A program made the translations under genes and the position numbers. 8,139 nucleotides of DNA from an uncultured Roseburia sp. (lineage in GTDB: Bacteria > Bacillota > Clostridia > Lachnospirales > Lachnospiraceae), in assembly GCA_947057405.1 (NCBI GenBank), contig CAMSEJ010000103.1, positions 1 through 8,139 of the forward strand. Direction: 5' to 3'. The notes under the pieces are model-generated. The model had not been told where the DNA came from. It made no database searches and worked only from the letters and a program-made list of their open reading frames with translations. Each line of letters starts with the position of its first letter. The first letter of the stretch is position 1. This document shows positions 1-5,903 of this stretch, one piece after another.

Positions 1-46
1 AGATCATGCCATGTGACTGGAGTTCAGACGTGTGCTCTTCCGATCT
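1..46 (+). other. Illumina P7-side sequencing adapter (not genomic)
   Basis: Bases 13-46 are identical, from memory, to the Illumina TruSeq multiplexing adapter; they start GTGACTGGAG and end CTCTTCCGATCT. Bases 1-4 (AGAT) match the end of the P7 flow-cell sequence, so the eight bases between (5-12, CATGCCAT) sit exactly where an i7 index would be. This is synthetic sequence left in the assembly. Genomic sequence starts at about base 47. The gene running off this edge on the minus strand is cut by the artefact, and any plus-strand reading frame opening at base 32 (peptide MLFRS...) is made of adapter. Confidence 0.98.
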
Positions 47-132
47 GTTACCGTTACCGTAATCTTTCTGTCCCTCAGATCCTCAAGGCTGTGGACACCC
101 AATGTCCCAAGTAATACATATGACTGTATCAT
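47..132 (-). CDS. Second A24-type prepilin peptidase, N-terminal fragment cut by contig edge
   Basis: Only the first 28 codons are present, from ATG at 132 to the adapter junction at 47. The visible peptide has a short hydrophobic start followed by SLEDLRDRKI. This resembles the first catalytic region of A24 (TadV/CpaA-type) prepilin peptidases, where an Asp (here probably D18) precedes an Arg/Lys-Ile stretch at the end of the first membrane segment. The diagnostic GxGD motif would lie beyond the edge and cannot be checked. The start is supported by AAGGGG six bases upstream, formed by the last codons of the preceding gene, and by a gap of only 3 bases after that gene's TAG. If correct, the locus has a peptidase at each end of the visible operon. 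It could instead be another small membrane protein. Confidence 0.5.
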
Positions 133-135
133 ATA

Positions 136-963
136 CTACCCCTTTCCGCATTTACTGCAGGCGCTCCTGCCGCCGGCCCGGTTTCGGCGGACGGCATATA
201 CCGTTCGCTTTAACCCGCTGCAGTCTTTTTTGCCATGGTATCTGTCTCCGTATTTTGTATAATAGACAACACCCGGTGCTTTGCCTGCCTGTTTGATACA
301 CCGTTTACACGGGTAATAGATTCCCCCGTTTTCATTGCGCAGCGTCCCGATACCGCTCTTTCCGGCGGATTTTACGGAGGGGCTGATATAGCTGCAGCCC
401 CGGTTCTTATGATACACCGTTCCTGCCGGAGTTATGTACACAATTTCTTCGTCCGCGCTATCCTGCGCTGCCCTTCCGATCCATTTTCGACAGACAACGT
501 TCTGCGTAATGTCGATTCCTTGCGCCCCGAACAGGGCAAGCGGAAAGCGAATCTCGTAATCCGCCTGCAGACGGATGAAGCTGCCCGAAAAATCAGACCG
601 CATAAGGGAAATCCCCCGTCTGCCGCGGCGGATAAACCGTTCCGCCGCACCGCTTTTTTTCAGGTTCTTTTGTACGAGTGCCTGCGCCGCAATCGACAGA
701 GCCGCATCACTGCCGCGTTCGGACGCGCAGGCAAGCACAGACAGCTCCCGGCCTGCGCCAAGCAGCGCGCTGCCTACCTCCTGCTGCACGGTAAGCGCCT
801 GAAAAAAGAACAAAAGCAGCGCCATAAATCCGGCATAAAACGGAAGCGCCGCCGCAAACTCCGCCATATAAGAACCATCCATGCGGGTACAGGGCGGTGC
901 CTCTGTGCGTTTTTGCTCTAACGTCCAATCTCCTACAGGCAGGGAATTTTGTTTGTTATACAT
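136..963 (-). CDS. TadE-like pseudopilin with tandem Ada-like Cys/His modules
   Basis: Probable minor pilus subunit or surface-exposed assembly protein of the Tad machine, 275 residues. Residues 30-56 are a pilin-like segment, GSYMAEF followed by about 20 hydrophobic residues. G30 at -1 and E35 at +5 fit prepilin-peptidase cleavage as known for TadE/TadF. The rest should lie outside the membrane. The C-terminus carries two copies of a V-Y-x-T...G-x-x-Y-H-x4-C...C-x2-C unit: H185, C190, C219, C222 and H243, C248, C269, C272. They resemble Ada-type zinc-binding modules; metal binding is inferred. The chosen ATG at 963 has an ideal GGGAGG seven bases upstream (971-976), but both lie inside a long inverted repeat. 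An ATG at 882 (MDGSY) would give a more usual TadE N-terminus but has no ribosome binding site. The frame stays open up to 1146; that extension overlaps the previous gene and was rejected. Confidence 0.8.
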   Translation of the reverse strand: MYNKQNSLPVGDWTLEQKRTEAPPCTRMDGSYMAEFAAALPFYAGFMALLLFFFQALTVQQEVGSALLGAGRELSVLACASERGSDAALSIAAQALVQKNLKKSGAAERFIRRGRRGISLMRSDFSGSFIRLQADYEIRFPLALFGAQGIDITQNVVCRKWIGRAAQDSADEEIVYITPAGTVYHKNRGCSYISPSVKSAGKSGIGTLRNENGGIYYPCKRCIKQAGKAPGVVYYTKYGDRYHGKKDCSGLKRTVYAVRRNRAGGRSACSKCGKG

Positions 964-987
964 AGAGGCACCTCCCTGTACCCGTAT
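881..987 (-). repeat. 27-bp imperfect inverted repeat forming a hairpin over the TadE-like start site
   Basis: Arms at 881-907 and 961-987 match as reverse complements at 24 of 27 positions, with a 53-base loop (908-960). In the minus-strand transcript the 5' arm contains the GGGAGG ribosome binding site and the AUG at 963, and the 3' arm lies within the coding region just before the pilin-like segment. Folding would pair both the binding site and the start codon. The three mismatches argue against a simple assembly or amplification artefact. It could be a translational control hairpin, an mRNA-stabilising hairpin between operon segments, or a small palindromic repeat element inserted at the gene's 5' end. 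Confidence 0.85.
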
Positions 988-1004
988 CCGCCCCGGCCTG
1001 CCGT

Positions 1005-2495
1005 TTATTCCCCGTATACATATTCTGACTCCTCCAAAAACCGATATCCATCTGTCCGTCCCGCACCAGGGATCCCCGCAAACAGCGTATCCGCGCGGTA
1101 CCCGGACTTTGCCCTGATTCCGACGAGCATAGCGTCCATTTGGCACGCTTCATACCCTTTTATCCTCCGCAAATACAGCTCCATCAGATCCAGGCTGCGG
1201 TATGCCGCCTGTTTTGCGGGTTTTAAATACAGCATGGTATCCAGATACTGTTCATAAGATATCCCGTCTGCCTCGCCCTTGTAATCCCCCGATACCGCAT
1301 TCCCCAGATTGGCAAGCTGCGTCTGCCAGCAGGCAGCGTTCTTCATAAGCGGAATCTTTCCCCCGGATAAAAGCGCCTTCGCGTCGCAGAGGCTTTCCGC
1401 ATATGCCCACGCCGCTAAAATGCCCTCTTTTACGGCGTGGATCACCGCCGGATTTACGGAAGCTCCCGCGATTGCAGTCGCTGCCGAGAGAGCCTGCGCC
1501 TGCTTTGCCGCATCCTGCTGCAAATACAGAAAATTTAAACCCTCCCGCAGCAAAAGCAGCTTTTTTATCACGCTCTTTAAATTTTCCGCGTCGCTGCCCC
1601 TGCCGCAAATCAGGTATTCCATGCCGTAGGAAAGCGCGCCGTCTTCCTCGGGATTCACTGCATTTCCCGCAAAAGGCTTCATCCACTCCTGCATCAGAAT
1701 CCGTTCATACCAGCCGGGGCTGTCTGCCTGTTTATAGCTGCCTTTGGCAAGCTTCCGGTTGAGCAGGCAGTTATCCACACAAATCTCTTTTGCGGAGAGC
1801 GTTTTCCCCTTTGGAAGCACCAGTGTGAGGATACCCTGTTTACGCAGTTTTTTGAGCATTTCCAACGGGTCTTCCTGCAGCGGCTGCTCTGCCCCCGCTT
1901 CCTTCGTCTGCCCGCCCGGTTCCGCTCCGGCTGCCGCCTCTGCTTCCTGCTTGGCTGCCATGCCCTTTAGCGCCTCCTGTGCACCCTTAATGGAATCCTC
2001 CGGATTTCCGCCCTCCTGTGATTTTTGATCCATGTTCTCAATCCGGTTTTTAATCGCCCCGGCTGCCCGTTGTCCCATCTCTTGTTTCATCGCAGCAGCC
2101 GCCTGCATGATAAATACCGCTCCGCCCTCGTCCGTTACCAGACGGTAACCGTCAATCTCTGCCCCGTCCGGCCACAGCCGGTAAAAATTCACTCCGGACG
2201 CCCCGGACTGCGGCAGGCAGTTTTCTGCACCGAGCGCCTCCATCTCGTCTTGTATGCGCGCCCGATCACAGACTCCTGTTCCAAATCCCCCGTCCAGCAA
2301 AAACAACCGGTATTTATCAAACAGCACCGGCTGATACCCGGCAAACAGGGATTCCACCGTACTATTCGCCCATTCTTTCGCATCCGCACGCAGCCCGTCA
2401 TACCTTGCCGCTTCCAAAAGCGCCAGAAGCAAAACGGCCGAGATCGCAAGCGCCAGGCAAAGCGGCGCGGTAACGGACGCCTCCGTTCTCCCCAT
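1005..2495 (-). CDS. DUF5702-like membrane-anchored Tad-locus protein
   Basis: A 496-residue protein with one N-terminal hydrophobic segment (about residues 8-30, preceded by MGRTEASVTA), then a large region expected outside the membrane. The stretch after the anchor (about 33-72: ...ESLFAGYQPVLFDKYRLFLLDGG...) has the appearance I associate with DUF5702 proteins of Lachnospiraceae tad loci; the family assignment is from memory. Residues 155-210 form a low-complexity linker rich in Glu, Gln, Ala and Gly, between an N-terminal and a C-terminal domain. The C-terminal part (about 320-460) is rich in Ala and Leu and probably helical. Its place between pilin and TadE-like genes suggests a role like TadG, a large minor pseudopilin or envelope component, but its molecular function is unknown. 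The ATG at 2495 lies 4 bases after the pilin stop, with only a weak binding site, suggesting translational coupling. Confidence 0.75.
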   Translation of the reverse strand: MGRTEASVTAPLCLALAISAVLLLALLEAARYDGLRADAKEWANSTVESLFAGYQPVLFDKYRLFLLDGGFGTGVCDRARIQDEMEALGAENCLPQSGASGVNFYRLWPDGAEIDGYRLVTDEGGAVFIMQAAAAMKQEMGQRAAGAIKNRIENMDQKSQEGGNPEDSIKGAQEALKGMAAKQEAEAAAGAEPGGQTKEAGAEQPLQEDPLEMLKKLRKQGILTLVLPKGKTLSAKEICVDNCLLNRKLAKGSYKQADSPGWYERILMQEWMKPFAGNAVNPEEDGALSYGMEYLICGRGSDAENLKSVIKKLLLLREGLNFLYLQQDAAKQAQALSAATAIAGASVNPAVIHAVKEGILAAWAYAESLCDAKALLSGGKIPLMKNAACWQTQLANLGNAVSGDYKGEADGISYEQYLDTMLYLKPAKQAAYRSLDLMELYLRRIKGYEACQMDAMLVGIRAKSGYRADTLFAGIPGAGRTDGYRFLEESEYVYGE

Positions 2496-2499
2496 CCGT

Positions 2500-2670
2500 T
2501 TATTCCACCGCTTTGGCTTTTTTCGATACGGAATCCATCAAATCCCCGACCAAAGCCTGCAGCTGCCTGCGGAAAATTACAACCGCTCCAATCAATACCA
2601 CCAGTATCAAAATAATTTCGACTACGCCGCTTGCGTCCTCTTCCGTCAAAAATTCATTCCATGTCCTCAT
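2500..2670 (-). CDS. flp: Flp1-family type IVb pilin (small prepilin)
   Basis: A 56-residue protein, the likely main fibre subunit. It has a short leader (MRTWNEFLTEEDA), then SGVVEIILILVVLIGAVVIF and a basic turn (RRQ), ending in an amphipathic tail. This is the Flp1 layout of clostridial Tad loci: an acidic leader end, a Glu at +5, a hydrophobic core and a very short C-terminus. Aligning the Glu (E18) at +5 places cleavage after A13, where many relatives have Gly. The start is clear: AGGAGG (2679-2684) lies eight bases before the ATG, the strongest spacing in the operon along with the TadE-like gene, as expected for an abundant subunit. It begins 24 bases after the tadC stop and ends 4 bases before the DUF5702-like gene. 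Confidence 0.88.
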   Translation of the reverse strand: MRTWNEFLTEEDASGVVEIILILVVLIGAVVIFRRQLQALVGDLMDSVSKKAKAVE

Positions 2671-2694
2671 CTTTATATCCTCCTGTTCTTGTTT

Positions 2695-3987
2695 CTAAAT
2701 TCCGTAAATAGATAAAAATGCCGGGATAATGACAATCCCCATTACAACGACAAGCATCATCATCATCGGCAGAAGCAGCTTCGTGCCTGCCTCCTCGCCC
2801 AGCCGCCTTGCCGCGTTTTTACGCTCCGCAAAAACACGGTCCGCTTCTTCATTCAGCTGCGCAAGCAGCCTGCGGTTGCCCGCTTTCTGCCCGGAAACCA
2901 GCAGTGATGCCAGCTTGCGGTACGGCTGTAAATCGCAGTCTTCGGAAAATGCCCGGTATGCCCGGAATTCCCCCATGCCGTTCTCCATTTCACAGACCAT
3001 GCGGCGCAGCGCTTCATACACTTCCTCTTTTTTCCCGCCCTGCGCCCGTTTAGCGGCATACATCCGATCCATTTTCCGCAGCGCTCCGCCAATCCCCATT
3101 CCCGCGCCAAGCAGCAGAGACAGCTTGCTGACAAATTCCGGGTAAGACAAAAACAAATCCCTCCTGCGCCGTTCCTGTTCCTGTTTCCGCTTTTCTTTCG
3201 CGGCATACCAGACGGCCACAGCCGCAAGCGCGCCAAACCCCAGAAGCTCCTCCGGCTTTACGGGCGGCGGAGCGCGCCATACCAGCGTCTGCCCGTCCAC
3301 GGATTTTGGCAGCGCAACCACGCCGTTTGTCCTGTCCTGCGCCGCAATCCGCTCCTCCACCGCAAGCTGCACCGCTTCCCGGCGGCTTATCTTCCCCGGT
3401 ACAAGAAAAAACGCAAACCGATGCTCCCGCCTGCTTTCCCCGCAGGAAAACACCACCGACGCTTCGACCCTCTTTGCTTTTTTTACCTGCCGTTTCACCG
3501 CAGCCAAATCCAGCTCGCCTTCCCCGGAAATAAGCGTTCGTTCCGAGAACGTCCACTCCGCCGTTACCGCCCCGTCCTGGTAGCTTTCCCGCACGTCCGG
3601 ATTTTGGGTGATTTCGTAAAGCGACGTATTGCCGCCGCAGAAGGTCTGTTCCATTTCCGTGACCGCAGCCGCAAGCAGCTCCCGTTCTTTAGAATGCGTA
3701 TACTTCTGCTCCGGTATTGACAATGTGACCACATACTCCGTATCCTCTTCCGCCAGATATACATACGCTTCCGTTTCCAGGTCGCCTTCTCCCGGCGGCT
3801 TTCGTTTTACCGTTTCCGCAGATGTTCCGTCCGCGCCGCCCGCATCCGCCATGCCGCAGCACAGTCCCAGCAGCCCGAACAAAAACCATACCAAGCACGG
3901 ACTCCTTATGCCATGCCAACTCTCTTTTTTTCTGCCTGCAGCCAGCACCGCGCCCGACACCAGGCAAACCACCGCACATAAAATCAT
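2695..3987 (-). CDS. tadC: TadC-like platform protein with large extracytoplasmic insertion
   Basis: Inner-membrane platform protein that with TadB would transmit ATPase motion to pilus assembly. The chosen ATG at 3987 lies 2 bases after the tadB stop, with GAGGTG five bases upstream, giving 430 residues; the frame is open further upstream only by running through tadB. C-terminal half: a membrane segment at 246-262, a basic stretch, a type II secretion F-type cytoplasmic domain (about 275-400) and a final membrane segment (404-426, including four Met in a row), ending PAFLSIYGI as TadC proteins do. N-terminal half: two hydrophobic segments (1-17, 30-46) joined by a basic loop, then about 200 residues (47-245) predicted outside. 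TadC is usually about 300 residues, so this domain is extra. It contains C117 and C182, a possible disulfide pair. I cannot name it with confidence. Confidence 0.85.
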   Translation of the reverse strand: MILCAVVCLVSGAVLAAGRKKESWHGIRSPCLVWFLFGLLGLCCGMADAGGADGTSAETVKRKPPGEGDLETEAYVYLAEEDTEYVVTLSIPEQKYTHSKERELLAAAVTEMEQTFCGGNTSLYEITQNPDVRESYQDGAVTAEWTFSERTLISGEGELDLAAVKRQVKKAKRVEASVVFSCGESRREHRFAFFLVPGKISRREAVQLAVEERIAAQDRTNGVVALPKSVDGQTLVWRAPPPVKPEELLGFGALAAVAVWYAAKEKRKQEQERRRRDLFLSYPEFVSKLSLLLGAGMGIGGALRKMDRMYAAKRAQGGKKEEVYEALRRMVCEMENGMGEFRAYRAFSEDCDLQPYRKLASLLVSGQKAGNRRLLAQLNEEADRVFAERKNAARRLGEEAGTKLLLPMMMMLVVVMGIVIIPAFLSIYGI

Positions 3988-3989
3988 TT

Positions 3990-4760
3990 CTACACCTCGA
4001 TTTCCGTTAATTTTATTCCCAGGAAAAATGCCGCCCCGTACAAAACCAATGCCGCCGTCATCACCAAAACCCCAAACAGGTTTCCGTACAGCCTGCCGAT
4101 AAATTCCGGCGACGTCACCCGAAAAAACAGCAGAATACCAAGCGGCACTGTACACATTACCTTTTGCTCCAGCGCCTTTTCCGCCATTACCGTCCGGATC
4201 TCCTCCAAGACCTCCATTTTGTCGCAAATCCTGCCCACAGACGTAGAGATAATATGCGCAAAATCCCCGCCGCCCCGTTTTGCATAGCAAAATATTTCTA
4301 CGAAGCTCCTGACGTCTTCGCTGCCGCTGTCCCGTGCAAAATCCTTTAAAATCTGCTCCATCGGCTCCTGCACCTTTAAACGCGCTTCCATCGTGCAAAG
4401 CTGTACCGCCAAAATCCCGTTCTCCCCGTAAAGCTGCCGGATGTCGGAAAGACCGCCCAAAAACGCGCGTTCCGCCGAATATCCTGCCAGGAGCAAGGCG
4501 TTTACGGCATACAGATAATCCTTAAATTCCAGGTTCAGCCGCGCAAGCCGCTGTTTTTTTCTTCTGTCCCCCAGATATGCGGATGCCAGAAGATACGTCA
4601 CAGGCAGCCAGAACAGCCCCCAGGGCGAATTGTAAAACAGCACGGCGGCAAGGCCTGCCGCAAGAATTGCAGCCGCTGCCTGTATCAGCAGCTGCTTTGC
4701 CTTCCAATTCCCGCCGCCTCCCATTTTTCTGTGTGCCGCAGCGCACCAAGCCTGTCCCAT
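3990..4760 (-). CDS. tadB: TadB inner-membrane platform protein
   Basis: A 256-residue type II secretion F-family protein, partner of TadC in the inner-membrane base of the Tad machine. Two hydrophobic segments (about 24-43 and 46-63) precede a cytoplasmic domain (about 75-200) with the typical features EFKDYLYAVNALLLAGYS and a later FCYAKRGGGDF; two hydrophobic segments follow (about 202-214 and 226-248). The length is normal to slightly short for the family. The start at 4760 has GGAGG four bases upstream and overlaps tadA by 76 bases; an ATG at 4724 (MGGGGNWK) would give a shorter overlap but has no clear binding site. Either way the N-terminus is encoded inside tadA, so translation is probably coupled. 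Confidence 0.9.
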   Translation of the reverse strand: MGQAWCAAAHRKMGGGGNWKAKQLLIQAAAAILAAGLAAVLFYNSPWGLFWLPVTYLLASAYLGDRRKKQRLARLNLEFKDYLYAVNALLLAGYSAERAFLGGLSDIRQLYGENGILAVQLCTMEARLKVQEPMEQILKDFARDSGSEDVRSFVEIFCYAKRGGGDFAHIISTSVGRICDKMEVLEEIRTVMAEKALEQKVMCTVPLGILLFFRVTSPEFIGRLYGNLFGVLVMTAALVLYGAAFFLGIKLTEIEV

Positions 4761-5890
4761 CTGCCCTCCACCTTTCCTTCCCGTTCTCCGGTTTCTGCAA
4801 ACCGGTACAATACGTTTAACCGGATCTCCCCGTCTTTTAACCCGTCCAGTTCCGCAATTTCAAGTACCTTTCGGCTTCGGTCCCGGATTCTGCCCAGGTG
4901 GACAAACAGATCGATCCCGGATACAATCTGTCCGCGTATCGCGGATACCGGCAGCTCCGCTCCCATCAGTACCATTGTTTCCAGACGGGATACCATATCC
5001 CGCGTACTGTTTGCATGCCCGGTTCCCATGCTCCCGGAATGCCCGGTGTTATTCGCACTGAGAAGATCCAGCGCCTCCGCGCCCCTGCATTCTCCGACGA
5101 TGATGCGATCCGGCCGCATCCGAAGCGCCGTGCGAATCAAATCCCGTACCGTAACCGGGGCAACGCCTTCAAACCCTGCCGTCCGTGTTTCTAAGCGCAC
5201 CAGATTGTCAATGCCGTTCAGCATCAGCTCCGCCGAATCTTCAATTGTAATTACACGCTCATTCTTTGGGATAAACTGTGAAAGTGCATTCAGAAATGAT
5301 GTTTTGCCGCTGCCCGTGCCGCCGGACACGAAAATGTTATAGCCCGCCGCGACCGATTTTGCTAAGAACGCGGCGATTTCCGCCGAAAGCGATCCGTATG
5401 CCAAAAGCGTTTCCATGCGCATCGGTTCTCTGGGAAATTTCCGGATGGATACAGCGGCGCCGTCTAACGCAACCGGGTATAAGACAATGTTGACGCGGCT
5501 TCCGTCCGACAGCCTGGTATCTGCAATCGGGGACGCTTCGTTGACCATCCGGTTGCCGCCCGCACAGACCGACTGAATGAAATCCGACAGCTCCTCTTCC
5601 CCGGCAAAGCTTCCCGGAAACCGTTTCAGCTCCCCGCCCTTTTCATAAAAAATCCGTGACGTGCCGTTTACCGAAATTTCCGTCACCTCGTCATCCTCAA
5701 CCAGCTCCTGGATCACCCCGAATTTACGGAATGACGCAAACAGTGCCTTTGCATACTGCCTGCGCTGCCCAAACGACAGCAGCAGCTCCTTATCCCGCCG
5801 GGAAAGCTCCGCTTCGATACACTCCATCAGCTCCCCGTCCGACAGCTCGCGGCTGTTGTCTAAGGTTCGCAGCACGGCCTCCTTTAGCAT
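4685..5890 (-). CDS. tadA: TadA/CpaF pilus assembly ATPase
   Basis: Hexameric secretion ATPase of the type II/IV secretion family that powers Flp pilus assembly from the cytoplasmic face. With the start at 5890 (401 residues), it shows an N-terminal helical region, the VTEISVNG segment typical of CpaF proteins (about 69-76), Walker A GGTGSGKT (190-197, K196), the Asp box ITIED (214-218), Walker B RIIVGE (262-267) and the His box GHANS (291-295). All catalytic motifs are intact. Start choice: ATG 5890 has AGAAGG seven bases upstream and follows the tadZ stop by 13 bases; ATG 5914 (MGNKEG) and ATG 5935 are possible alternatives that overlap tadZ, and the longest frame begins at 5962. The last 25 codons overlap tadB. 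Confidence 0.95.
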   Translation of the reverse strand: MLKEAVLRTLDNSRELSDGELMECIEAELSRRDKELLLSFGQRRQYAKALFASFRKFGVIQELVEDDEVTEISVNGTSRIFYEKGGELKRFPGSFAGEEELSDFIQSVCAGGNRMVNEASPIADTRLSDGSRVNIVLYPVALDGAAVSIRKFPREPMRMETLLAYGSLSAEIAAFLAKSVAAGYNIFVSGGTGSGKTSFLNALSQFIPKNERVITIEDSAELMLNGIDNLVRLETRTAGFEGVAPVTVRDLIRTALRMRPDRIIVGECRGAEALDLLSANNTGHSGSMGTGHANSTRDMVSRLETMVLMGAELPVSAIRGQIVSGIDLFVHLGRIRDRSRKVLEIAELDGLKDGEIRLNVLYRFAETGEREGKVEGRWDRLGALRHTEKWEAAGIGRQSSC

Positions 5891-5903
5891 AAGGTATCCT
5901 TCT

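Noticed and set aside
47..58. GTTACC direct repeat at the adapter junction as a biological repeat
   Set aside because: Only two units, in frame as Thr-Val-Thr-Val in a plausible coding fragment.
908..960. Invertible DNA switch between the two repeat arms
   Set aside because: The frame happens to stay open in both orientations, which is suggestive, but the segment is only 53 bp, no recombinase gene is visible and the arms are imperfect. Read evidence for both orientations would be needed.
2755..2766. Four-unit CAT repeat as a slippage-prone microsatellite
   Set aside because: It encodes four Met in the last TadC membrane segment. Four trinucleotide units are too few for phase variation, and a gain or loss would keep the frame.
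2695..4398. 567-codon version of TadC starting inside tadB
   Set aside because: The first 137 codons read through tadB in another frame. The ATG at 3987, right after the tadB stop with a good binding site, is the natural start.
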